Positions 33,193-39,978 of a stretch of DNA of 39,978 nt are shown piece by piece. The notes beneath the pieces are model-generated. The model was not told the DNA's origin. It searched no databases and was given only the letters and a program-made list of their open reading frames with translations. The stretch comes from Halomonas sp. 707D7. Lineage in GTDB: Bacteria > Pseudomonadota > Gammaproteobacteria > Pseudomonadales > Halomonadaceae. A program made the translations under genes and the position numbers. Positions within the stretch are counted from its first letter, which is position 1. Every line of letters begins with the position of its first letter. The stretch lies in the NCBI RefSeq assembly GCF_024158715.1, contig NZ_JAMZBC010000011.1, forward strand, positions 1 through 39,978, read 5' to 3'.

Positions 33193-34350
33193 ATGTCCCT
33201 TTCCACTGCGAAACTCGCGATTCTCTCTTCCATGGACGATGTCTCGCACAAGCGCTGGGACGCGCTGGTCGACGACGAGCAACCGTTTCTGCGCCACGCC
33301 TTTCTGGGCGCGCTCGAACATAGCGGTTCGGTCAGCGCGGCGACCGGATGGCAGCCCCGCCACCTGGCCCTGTGGCAAGGCGAGCACCTCGTGGCGGCGC
33401 TACCCTTGTACCTCAAGAGCCACTCCTATGGCGAGTACGTGTTCGACTGGGGCTGGGCGGAGGCCTTCGAGCGCGCCGGCGGCGACTACTACCCCAAGGC
33501 GCTGAGCGCGGTGCCCTTCACCCCGGTGCCCGGCCAGCGCCTGCTGGTCGCGCCGGGCGTCGACCCGGGCGAGGCCTGTGCGCGGCTCATGGAGGGCTGG
33601 CAGGCGCTGTGCGACGAGCAGGGGATCTCGAGCTGGCACCTGCTGTTCGCACGCCCCGCCGAGGTGGCCGCCTGGCAGGCGCGGCGCCCGGATTTGATCG
33701 CCCGCGAAGGCGTCCAGTTCCAGTGGCACGATGAGGGCTACGGCGACTTCGAGGGCTTCCTGGCCGGCCTGACCGCCAAGCGGCGCAAGACGATCAAGCG
33801 CGAGCGTCGCCGGGTGGCGGAGCAGGGCATCACCCTGCGCCGGCTCGAGGGCGAGGCGATCGACGCCTCGGCGATGGCGCACTTCTACCGCTGCTACGCG
33901 ATCACCTATCACGAGCGTGGCCGCCCGCCGTACCTCAACCAGGCGTTTTTCGACGCCCTGCGCACGGCCATGCCCGAGTCACTGGTGCTCGTCCAGGCGC
34001 TGGCCGACGGGCGGCCCGTGGCGGCGGCGCTCTACTTTCGCGGCGCCACCACGCTCTACGGGCGCTACTGGGGGAGCGAAGTCGTGGCCGACTGCCTGCA
34101 CTTCGAGGCGTGCTACTACCAGGGCATCGAGTACTGTCTCGAGCAGGGCTTGACGCTGTTCGACCCCGGCACCCAGGGCGAGCACAAGCTGGTGCGCGGT
34201 TTCTCTCCCACGCCGACCCGCTCGCTTCATTATCTGGCCCACCCCGGGCTTGCGGCGGCGGTGGCGCGGTTCTGCGCCGAGGAGGCGCGCCAGGTGGCAG
34301 CCTACCGCGACGCCGCGCGCGCCGCGCTGCCTTTCAAGGCGCGCACGTGA
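33193..34350 (+). CDS. PF04339 family protein (FemAB/GNAT-like acyltransferase fold)
   Basis: A 385-residue protein of the PF04339 family, often called 'peptidoglycan biosynthesis/recognition' although no reaction is established. Family marks are PFLRHAFLGALEHSGS, YGEYVFDWGWAEAFE, AKRRKTIKRERRR and the C-terminal FDPGTQGEHKLVRGFSP. The fold is related to FemAB/GNAT acyltransferases. Start ATG 33193 has GAGG 4 nt upstream; the earlier open part (from 33118) is not conserved. It is divergent from the kinase operon and followed by ftsB after 84 bp with its own candidate promoter. Confidence 0.85.
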   Translation: MSLSTAKLAILSSMDDVSHKRWDALVDDEQPFLRHAFLGALEHSGSVSAATGWQPRHLALWQGEHLVAALPLYLKSHSYGEYVFDWGWAEAFERAGGDYYPKALSAVPFTPVPGQRLLVAPGVDPGEACARLMEGWQALCDEQGISSWHLLFARPAEVAAWQARRPDLIAREGVQFQWHDEGYGDFEGFLAGLTAKRRKTIKRERRRVAEQGITLRRLEGEAIDASAMAHFYRCYAITYHERGRPPYLNQAFFDALRTAMPESLVLVQALADGRPVAAALYFRGATTLYGRYWGSEVVADCLHFEACYYQGIEYCLEQGLTLFDPGTQGEHKLVRGFSPTPTRSLHYLAHPGLAAAVARFCAEEARQVAAYRDAARAALPFKART

Positions 34351-34376
34351 CGCAGCTCGCCGCCCGGCGCGCATGA

Positions 34377-34385
34377 TGGCATAAT
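34377..34385 (+). promoter_or_regulatory. Candidate extended -10 promoter of the ftsB operon
   Basis: TG-G-CATAAT (34377-34385), 49 bp before the ftsB ATG: an extended -10 with 5/6 match. No good -35 is present 17 bp upstream. Confidence 0.4.
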
Positions 34386-34434
34386 GCGCGCCGTTCACGC
34401 GCTGCGGTCAGGCGCCCGGCAACAGGACAAGACA

Positions 34435-34800
34435 ATGCATCGTTGGCTAGTGATGGCCTTAGTGGGCATTCTGGGATTTTTGCAGTACCAGCTATGGCTG
34501 GGAAACGGCGGCTGGCAGGACCTGCAGCGCGTCGAACGGCGCGTGGTCGTGCAGGACGAGGCCAACGCCCCCATGCGCGAGCGCAACGCCCGGCTCGCCG
34601 CCGAGGTCACCGACTTGAAGACCGGTCTCGATGCGATCGAGGAGCGCGCGCGCAGCGACATGGGCATGGTGCGCAGCGACGAGCAGTTCTTCTGGGTGCC
34701 GGGGGTGGCGATCCAGAACGAGCTGATTGGCCTCAACGCCGCGCTGGTCACCCCGCCCACGCCAGGCTTGCCGAACGCCGACGAGCCCGCCGATGAGTGA
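34435..34800 (+). CDS. ftsB: Cell division protein FtsB
   Basis: FtsB is a small bitopic inner-membrane protein that forms the FtsQLB complex activating septal peptidoglycan synthesis. The 121-residue protein has one N-terminal transmembrane helix (about 4-22, VMALVGILGFLQYQLWLG), a periplasmic coiled coil (about 28-68), and the conserved EERARSDMGMVRSDEQFFWV. The neighbour is ispD, which overlaps by 8 bp, the usual gammaproteobacterial order. The C-terminal tail after residue 95 is Pro-rich and variable. Start ATG 34435 has AGGA 7 nt upstream. Confidence 0.95.
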   Translation: MHRWLVMALVGILGFLQYQLWLGNGGWQDLQRVERRVVVQDEANAPMRERNARLAAEVTDLKTGLDAIEERARSDMGMVRSDEQFFWVPGVAIQNELIGLNAALVTPPTPGLPNADEPADE

Positions 34801-35497
34801 GCGTCTCTGGCTGGTAGTGCCCGCGGCGGGCCAGGGGCGGCGCATGGGCGCCGACCGGCCCAAGCAGTACCTGCCGCTGGCCGGGCGACCGGTGCTGGCC
34901 CATACCCTGGCGCGCCTGCACGGCGCCTTCCCGACGGCGCGCCTGGCGCTGTGTCTGGACGCCGACGATCGCTGGTTCGACCCCGCCTGGGTGCCGTTTG
35001 CGCACTGGCAGCGCATCGATGGCGGGCGCGAGCGCATGGAGAGCGTGCGCAACGCCCTGGCCGCCATCGACGCCGCCGACGATGACCTGGTGATGGTGCA
35101 CGACGTGGCGCGCCCCTGCGTCACCGTCGCCGACCTTCAGGCGCTGCACCTCGCCGCCGGTGCTCACCCGGACGGGGCGCTCTTGGCCATGCCCGTGGCG
35201 GATACCATGAAGCGCGAAGGCGGCGAGTGCCAGAGCGTGACCACCGAGCCCCGCGATGGGCTCTGGCATGCGCTCACCCCCCAGGGGTTTCGCTTCGCGC
35301 TGCTCGAGCGCGCGCTTTCCCAGGCGACGGCGCGCGGTATCACCGTCACCGACGACGCCTCCGCCGTCGAGGCGCTGGGTAGGGCGCCCAGACTGGTCAG
35401 CGCCCGGCGCGACAATCTGAAAATCACGCACCCCGACGATCTTGCCCTGGCGGCGGCCATCCTGGCGCTGCAGGCAGGCGACGGCAACGAAGAGTAG
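34793..35497 (+). CDS. ispD: 2-C-methyl-D-erythritol 4-phosphate cytidylyltransferase
   Basis: IspD makes CDP-methylerythritol in the MEP isoprenoid pathway. The 234-residue protein has the nucleotide-binding loop [18 protein letters not shown] near the start, the Arg/Lys motif region [23 protein letters not shown] and [11 protein letters not shown]. Start ATG 34793 lies inside the last codons of ftsB (8-bp overlap), and ispF starts 4 bp after the stop. The ispD-ispF pairing supports coordinated MEP flux. Confidence 0.96.
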   Translation: MSERLWLVVPAAGQGRRMGADRPKQYLPLAGRPVLAHTLARLHGAFPTARLALCLDADDRWFDPAWVPFAHWQRIDGGRERMESVRNALAAIDAADDDLVMVHDVARPCVTVADLQALHLAAGAHPDGALLAMPVADTMKREGGECQSVTTEPRDGLWHALTPQGFRFALLERALSQATARGITVTDDASAVEALGRAPRLVSARRDNLKITHPDDLALAAAILALQAGDGNEE

Positions 35498-35501
35498 TCT
35501 C

Positions 35502-35975
35502 ATGCGAATCGGCCATGGATTTGACGTACACCGCTTCGGGCCCGGCGACCACCTGATGGTCGGCGGCGTCCGGCTGCCTTTCGACCAGGGCTTCGTCGCC
35601 CACTCCGACGGCGACGTGCTGCTGCACGCGATCAGCGACGCGCTGCTCGGCGCCTTGGCGCTGGGCGACATCGGCCACCACTTCCCGGACACCGACCCGG
35701 CCTTCGAAGGCGCCGACAGCCGCGCGCTTCTGCGCCACGTCATGGCCCTGGTCCACGAAGCGGGGTTCGAACTCGGCAACCTGGATGCCACGATCATGGC
35801 CCAGGCGCCCAAGATGGCCCCGCATATCGAGGCCATGCGCGCGGTGATCGCCGACGACATCGGCGCCGCGCTCGGCCAGGTGAACGTCAAGGCGACCACC
35901 ACCGAGCGGCTGGGCTTCACCGGTCGCGGCGAGGGCATTGCCGCCGAGGCGGTGGTGCTGCTGGTGGCGCGATGA
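35502..35975 (+). CDS. ispF: 2-C-methyl-D-erythritol 2,4-cyclodiphosphate synthase
   Basis: IspF cyclises CDP-ME 2-phosphate in the MEP pathway; it works as a trimer with one zinc per active site. The 157-residue protein begins [12 protein letters not shown], with zinc ligands Asp8 and His10, and a third His in [13 protein letters not shown] near residue 42. The C-terminal [23 protein letters not shown] is the CDP-binding part. Start ATG 35502 is chosen by this conserved N-terminus. The stop overlaps the truD start (ATGA). Confidence 0.96.
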   Translation: MRIGHGFDVHRFGPGDHLMVGGVRLPFDQGFVAHSDGDVLLHAISDALLGALALGDIGHHFPDTDPAFEGADSRALLRHVMALVHEAGFELGNLDATIMAQAPKMAPHIEAMRAVIADDIGAALGQVNVKATTTERLGFTGRGEGIAAEAVVLLVAR

Positions 35976-37012
35976 GCGCATCGCCCTGGACGCGCTCGCT
36001 CAATACGCGCTTTGATGCGCCGCTGCCGGGCGAATACCGGCGCCAGCCAGAAGACTTCGTCGTCGACGAGCAGCTCGATTTCACCCCGGAGGGTAGCGGC
36101 GAGCACCTGTGGCTGCGCCTCGAGAAGCGTCGCCAGACGACCCTCGAGGTGGTGAAGGCGCTGAGCCAGCTGTGCGACGTCGGCCAGCGCGACGTGGGCT
36201 ACTCGGGCATGAAGGATCGCTTCGCGGTGACGCGCCAGTGGTTCAGCGTCCACCTGCCCGGGCGCGAGGCGCCTCAGGCGCTCGAAGCGTCGCTTCGCGC
36301 GCTCGATCTGCGACTCATCGAGCAGGGGCGCCATCCGCGCAAGCTCAAGCGCGGCGTGCATCGCACCAACCGCTTTCGCCTGCGCCTTCGCGGCGAGGCG
36401 GTCGCGGCGGCCTCGTTCGAGACGCGCTGGGAGGCGCTGTGCGCCGAGGGCGTGCCCAACTATTTCGGCCCGCAGCGCTTCGGCGCTGGCCGGCGCAACC
36501 TCGAGCGCGCCCGGGCGCTGCTGGAAAAAGGCTGGCGCAAGCGTGACGATCGCCAGGGCATGATGCTTTCCACCGCGCGCAGCTTTCTGTTTAATGAGGG
36601 GTTGAGCGCGCGCATCGACGAGGGCACCTGGGCCACGCCGCTGGCCGGCGACACGCTGATGCTCGACGGCACCCAGAGCGTGTTCACCGCCGAGACGGCG
36701 GACGCCACGCTCGAGGCGCGCGCGGCGGCGCTCGACCTGCACCCGACCGGGCCCTTGTGGGGCGTGGGCGGGCAGGCGAGCGGGGCGGCGCTGGCGCTCG
36801 AGCGAATGCTGCAGGCGCGTCACCCGGCGCTGTGCGACGGGCTCGTTCGCGCCGGAGTGAGCAAGGCGCAGCGCTCGCTTCGGGCGCGGGTGATCGAGCC
36901 GAGCGCGACCCGCGAGGGCGACGACTCGGTGGTGCTCGAGTTCTCGCTGCCGCGCGGCAGCTTCGCGACCTCCCTGGTCGGCGAGCTGATCGCGCATCCG
37001 GACTTTTTCTGA
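35972..37012 (+). CDS. truD: tRNA pseudouridine(13) synthase
   Basis: TruD converts uridine 13 of tRNA-Glu to pseudouridine. The 346-residue protein has the catalytic Asp82 in [35 protein letters not shown], and [16 protein letters not shown], all family signatures. Start ATG 35972 overlaps the ispF stop by 4 bp. It is followed by surE after 39 bp, the usual order in gammaproteobacteria. Confidence 0.96.
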   Translation: MSASPWTRSLNTRFDAPLPGEYRRQPEDFVVDEQLDFTPEGSGEHLWLRLEKRRQTTLEVVKALSQLCDVGQRDVGYSGMKDRFAVTRQWFSVHLPGREAPQALEASLRALDLRLIEQGRHPRKLKRGVHRTNRFRLRLRGEAVAAASFETRWEALCAEGVPNYFGPQRFGAGRRNLERARALLEKGWRKRDDRQGMMLSTARSFLFNEGLSARIDEGTWATPLAGDTLMLDGTQSVFTAETADATLEARAAALDLHPTGPLWGVGGQASGAALALERMLQARHPALCDGLVRAGVSKAQRSLRARVIEPSATREGDDSVVLEFSLPRGSFATSLVGELIAHPDFF

Positions 37013-37051
37013 CCCAGGCTTCGAGCTTTCATCACGTCCAAGGAGAGGCGA

Positions 37052-37798
37052 ATGCGGCGACTGCTGCTATCCAACGACGACGGCGTCCACGCGCCGGGAC
37101 TGCGCGCCCTGTACGAGGGGCTTCTCGACCACGCTCACCTGCGCGTGGTGGCACCGGACCGTGACCGCAGCGGCGCGAGCAACTCGCTGACCCTGTCGCG
37201 GCCGCTGTCACTGAGCGCGCTCGACAACGGCTTCTACAGCGTCGACGGCACACCGGCGGACTGCGTCTATTTGGGCGTCAACGGCGTGTGGGAGGAGCGC
37301 CCGGACCTGGTGATCTCGGGCATCAACCACGGCAGCAACCTCGGCGATGACGTGCTCTACTCCGGCACCGTGGCTGCCGCCATGGAGGGGCGCAACCTCG
37401 GCATGAGCGCGATCGCCATGTCGCTGTGCGGCGAGCGCCACTTCGATACCGCCGCCCGGGTGGCGGCTACGCTGATCGGCGCCTCGGGGACGCTGTCGCT
37501 GCCGCCGCGCACGCTGCTGAACGTCAACGTGCCGGACGTGCCCTGGAGCGAGCTTCAAGGGTTTCGCGTCACTCGGCTGGGCTATCGCGGCCCGGCGGAG
37601 AAGGCGGTGCCCATCAAGGATCCGCGTGGTCGCACGCGCTACTGGATCGCCCCGGTGGCGGCCAACGCCGACGACGGCGAGGATACCGATTTCGCCGCCA
37701 TCGAGGCGCGCTACGTTTCGATCACGCCGCTTCACACCGACCTCACGCTGCACACCGCGCAGCGCGACGTGCAGGCATGGCTGGATGCTTTTGACTGA
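37052..37798 (+). CDS. surE: 5'/3'-nucleotidase SurE
   Basis: SurE dephosphorylates nucleoside 5'- and 3'-monophosphates and short polyphosphate, and is a stationary-phase survival protein. In the 248-residue protein the metal-binding residues are visible: Asp9-Asp10 ([12 protein letters not shown]), Ser40 ([10 protein letters not shown]) and the Asn of [18 protein letters not shown]. Start ATG 37052 has AAGGAG upstream. The stop is 31 bp upstream of the likely pcm start. Confidence 0.96.
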   Translation: MRRLLLSNDDGVHAPGLRALYEGLLDHAHLRVVAPDRDRSGASNSLTLSRPLSLSALDNGFYSVDGTPADCVYLGVNGVWEERPDLVISGINHGSNLGDDVLYSGTVAAAMEGRNLGMSAIAMSLCGERHFDTAARVAATLIGASGTLSLPPRTLLNVNVPDVPWSELQGFRVTRLGYRGPAEKAVPIKDPRGRTRYWIAPVAANADDGEDTDFAAIEARYVSITPLHTDLTLHTAQRDVQAWLDAFD

Positions 37799-37829
37799 GC
37801 TCTCGCCTTATGATCGCCGCGGGCGGGGA

Positions 37830-38462
37830 ATGACCTCCCAGCGCACGCGCGATCGCATGATCGAGCGCCTGATCCAGCAGGGGATCGGTGATAAACGGGT
37901 GCTCGAGGTCATGGCCTGCGAGCCGCGCCATCTGTTCGTCGACGAGGCGCTGGCCCACCGCGCCTACGAGGATACGGCGCTGCCCATCGGGTTCGGCCAG
38001 ACCCTGTCGCAGCCCTTGATCGTCGCGCGGATGACCGAGCTCGTGCTGCGCGCACGACCGCAGCGCGTGCTCGAGGTGGGCACCGGCTCGGGCTACCAGG
38101 CGTTGATACTGTCGCGGCTGGTGCCCGAGCTCTATTCGGTGGAGCGCATCGTGACGCTAGCCGAGCGCGCCGCCGACCGGCTGTGGCGACTCGAGGCCGA
38201 GGTGACGCTCGCCGTCGCCGACGGCGGTGAGGGGTGGCCCGAGGCGGGCAGCTTCGACGTGATCCTGCTCACCGCTTGCGCGCGCACGCTGCCCGAGGCG
38301 CTGCTCGAGCAGCTTGGCCGCGATGGCGTGTTGATCGCGCCACTGGCGTCGCCGGACGGCAGCCAGTGGCTGACTCAGATAAGACGGATCGGCGGGGCGT
38401 TCGAGAAGCGTCGCCTGGAGCCGGTCCGGTTCGTCCCTTTACTGCAAGGAGTGGTGGATTGA
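37830..38462 (+). CDS. pcm: Protein-L-isoaspartate O-methyltransferase
   Basis: Pcm methylates isoaspartyl residues in damaged proteins using S-adenosylmethionine. The 210-residue form starts at ATG 37830 (MTSQRTRDRMIERL), the start shared with Pseudomonas; an in-frame ATG at 37785 would overlap surE by 14 bp and is less likely, though the ribosome-binding site of either is poor. The SAM motif is LEVGTGSGYQA, preceded by FGQTLSQPLIVARM. The C-terminal RFVPLLQG is conserved. The stop overlaps the TTG start of the DUF368 gene. Confidence 0.93.
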   Translation: MTSQRTRDRMIERLIQQGIGDKRVLEVMACEPRHLFVDEALAHRAYEDTALPIGFGQTLSQPLIVARMTELVLRARPQRVLEVGTGSGYQALILSRLVPELYSVERIVTLAERAADRLWRLEAEVTLAVADGGEGWPEAGSFDVILLTACARTLPEALLEQLGRDGVLIAPLASPDGSQWLTQIRRIGGAFEKRRLEPVRFVPLLQGVVD

Positions 38463-39403
38463 AGCATCGACGCGTGAGCATATTTCTGAAAGGCGCCGGC
38501 ATGGGCGCCGCCGACGCGGTGCCTGGGGTCTCGGGCGGCACGATCGCCTTCATTACCGGCATCTACGAGGAGCTGATCCTCACCATCAAGCAGTTCGGCC
38601 CCAGTGCCTGGCCGGCCTGGCGTCAGGGGGGGCTGCGCGGGCTCTTCGCCCATCTCAACCTGGGATTTCTGATTCCGCTGCTGGCCGGGGTCGCGGTGAG
38701 CCTCGTGAGCGTGGCGCACCTGGCGCTCTGGCTGATGGAGGCGCATCCGCTGCTGCTCGACGGGTTCTTCTTCGGACTGGTGGCCGCCTCGGGCCTGGTG
38801 GTAGGGCGTGCCGGCGGGCGTCGCCGGTTATGGCATCTGCTGCCGCTACTGGCGGGGCTGTTGCTCGCGCAGGTGCTGCCCGCTCTGATGCCGCTGGTGC
38901 TGCTGGTGGGCAACGAGGCGCTGATCGTCGTGCTCGCCGGCGCCATCGCCATCAGCGCGATGCTGCTGCCCGGCGTGTCGGGCAGCTTCCTGCTGCTCAC
39001 CATGGGGCTCTACGGCACCATCATGGGGGCTATCAAAAGCCTCGACATCGGTATTATCATGCTGTTCGGGATCGGCTGCCTGATCGGCCTGATGCTCTTT
39101 TCACGGCTTCTCTGGTGGCTCTTGAAGCGCCACCACGACAGTACCATGGCGCTGCTGCTAGGGTTCATCGTCGGCTCCTTGCCGATGCTCTGGCCCTGGC
39201 GCGAACTCACACGTTACCAGATGGGTCCCGAGGGCCAGGTGATTCCGCTGGCCCACCGCTATCTGCTGCCGGACGACTACGCCCGACTGACCGGTGACTC
39301 CGCCCAGATCCTGGCGGTGGTGTCACTTATGGTCGTCGGCGCTCTGCTGGTAGTATTGCTCAATCGGCGTGCAGCTCGTCAGGCCACGCAGTTCGATACG
39401 TAG
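38459..39403 (+). CDS. DUF368 membrane protein (PopT family, undecaprenyl phosphate translocase)
   Basis: A 314-residue membrane protein with about eight hydrophobic segments. The N-terminal signature GAGMGAADAVPGVSGGTIAFITGIYEELI (centre AVPGVSGGTIAF) and a second AMLLPGVSGSFLLLTMGLYG are the paired DUF368 motifs. DUF368 proteins (PopT) have been shown to flip undecaprenyl phosphate back across the membrane, important at alkaline pH and for surface polymers. The start is TTG 38459: AAGGAG lies 7 nt upstream, and TTG overlaps the pcm TGA by 4 bp. A GTG at 38474 is the alternative. The gene sits between pcm and nlpD. Confidence 0.88.
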   Translation: MKHRRVSIFLKGAGMGAADAVPGVSGGTIAFITGIYEELILTIKQFGPSAWPAWRQGGLRGLFAHLNLGFLIPLLAGVAVSLVSVAHLALWLMEAHPLLLDGFFFGLVAASGLVVGRAGGRRRLWHLLPLLAGLLLAQVLPALMPLVLLVGNEALIVVLAGAIAISAMLLPGVSGSFLLLTMGLYGTIMGAIKSLDIGIIMLFGIGCLIGLMLFSRLLWWLLKRHHDSTMALLLGFIVGSLPMLWPWRELTRYQMGPEGQVIPLAHRYLLPDDYARLTGDSAQILAVVSLMVVGALLVVLLNRRAARQATQFDT

Positions 39404-39428
39404 CGGCGTTTAAAGGAGTAAGGTTTGC

Positions 39429-39978
39429 ATGCGTAAGGTTTTCACACTGTCTCTGGTCGCACTGGCCATCAGCGGCTGCGCCAACCAGCAGCCACACACG
39501 CCTCAGGTAAGGGATTTGAGCGAGGCCAAGCGCGCGGTGGAGAGCTCTGCGCAGTACACCGTCAAGCCCGGCGACACCCTTTACGGCATCGCCTGGCAGC
39601 ACGATCTGGACTACCGGGAACTGGCGGCGTTCAACAATATCGGTGCCCCCTACCAGATCCACCCCGGCCAGACCATCGCGCTGCGTCAGGGCGCCGGCGG
39701 TGCCCCGGCGGGCGGGGCCGGCCAGAATGCACAGAATCCGCCTTCCCAGCGCCCGAGCGGCGCGGTGGCCACCGGGCTGAATCCTCAGGCGGTGGCGGTG
39801 GCCAGCAGCCAGGGCGCCCAGGCGAGCCCGCAAGGCGAGCAGCAGATGGACTGGCTGCTTCCCGACGAGAGCGCCATCGAGCGCAACCAGCGCATCACGA
39901 CCGAGCGCGCCCAGAGCGACGGCGCGCCGTCGGCGGAGCGCGAGGCGCCTGTCGAACGCGAGCCGCGCCAGGTCGAGG
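39429..39978 (+). CDS. nlpD: NlpD-like LysM lipoprotein, 5' part, cut by window edge
   Basis: NlpD activates the amidase AmiC for daughter-cell separation. The first 183 residues are visible. They begin with a lipoprotein signal peptide ending in lipobox AISGC (Cys17; Ala at +2 suggests outer membrane) and have a LysM domain at about 43-87 (YTVKPGDTLYGIAWQHDL ... IHPGQTIAL). The visible part ends in a low-complexity Gln/Ala/Pro/Glu-rich linker. The C-terminal LytM domain lies beyond the edge. Start ATG 39429 has TAAGG 6 nt and AAGGAG 10 nt upstream. The position after pcm points to rpoS as the next gene. Confidence 0.92.
   Translation, partial: MRKVFTLSLVALAISGCANQQPHTPQVRDLSEAKRAVESSAQYTVKPGDTLYGIAWQHDLDYRELAAFNNIGAPYQIHPGQTIALRQGAGGAPAGGAGQNAQNPPSQRPSGAVATGLNPQAVAVASSQGAQASPQGEQQMDWLLPDESAIERNQRITTERAQSDGAPSAEREAPVEREPRQVE

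Noticed and set aside
34748-36997. 749-codon minus-strand frame across ispD-ispF-truD
   Set aside because: It spans three well-conserved plus-strand genes and has shadow composition.
37785-37830. Upstream ATG for pcm
   Set aside because: It would overlap surE and add 15 residues not found at the start of Pseudomonas Pcm; ATG 37830 gives the conserved MTSQRTR start. It cannot be fully excluded because neither has a good Shine-Dalgarno.
1-39978. tRNA genes, CRISPR arrays, insertion sequences, phage genes
   Set aside because: No cloverleaf-like GTTCRA contexts, regularly spaced repeats, transposase motifs or terminal inverted repeats were noticed. The direct repeat at 22241 has only two copies and no transposase nearby.

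Overview
The window is GC-rich, densely coded gammaproteobacterial chromosome. Gene content points to a halophilic or halotolerant member of the Halomonadaceae (Halomonas or a close relative). It carries the full ectoine-degradation set doeA-doeB-doeX plus doeC-doeD, known from Halomonas elongata. It also has a Pseudomonas/Halomonas-style glgA-treZ-malQ-treY operon and the gammaproteobacterial ftsB-ispD-ispF-truD-surE-pcm-nlpD block. I see no tRNA, rRNA, insertion sequence, CRISPR array or phage gene, so this looks like core chromosome with some lineage-specific pieces.

Layout. 1-6404 (minus): glycogen synthase, TreZ, amylomaltase and TreY (cut by the left edge), each pair joined by a 4-bp ATGA overlap, behind an AT-rich upstream region (6405-6800). 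6801-9451 (minus): a LysO-type lysine exporter, a DUF3108 periplasmic protein and a GhrA-type 2-hydroxyacid dehydrogenase. 9569-10576: a type IB topoisomerase. 10739-18038: ectoine catabolism, split by a convergent membrane diguanylate cyclase. 18140-20703: an L-2-haloacid dehalogenase-type HAD, a DUF21-CBS membrane protein behind a near-consensus sigma70 promoter, and a 1-Cys peroxiredoxin. 20772-22040 (minus): a soluble PAS-PAS-MCP receptor of BdlA architecture. 22041-22543: a 0.5 kb non-coding stretch with a direct repeat and a palindrome. 22544-24034: a SulP transporter. 24124-24893 (minus): a tandem FluC/CrcB pair. 25000-26685 (minus): leuA. 26888-27777: an Lrp-type regulator and a YoaB-like RidA protein. 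27796-33010 (minus): a three-gene operon of hybrid kinase, REC-GGDEF-EAL protein and HexR. 33193-34350: a PF04339 family protein. 34435-39978: ftsB, ispD, ispF, truD, surE, pcm, a DUF368 gene (PopT family) and the start of nlpD.

How it fits together. Two compatible-solute systems lie within 20 kb: trehalose made from alpha-glucan, and ectoine turned into aspartate. Nucleotide second-messenger signalling recurs: a diguanylate cyclase inside the doe locus, a BdlA-like receptor, and a REC-GGDEF-EAL protein cotranscribed with the central-carbon repressor HexR. The most unusual arrangements are the kinase/REC-GGDEF-EAL/HexR operon, the diguanylate cyclase splitting the doe genes with a shared stop-codon palindrome, the long AT-rich-coded N-terminal extension of GlgA, and a DUF368 gene wedged between pcm and nlpD. 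I did not find a clearly new multi-gene system. These arrangements are the best candidates for something undescribed.
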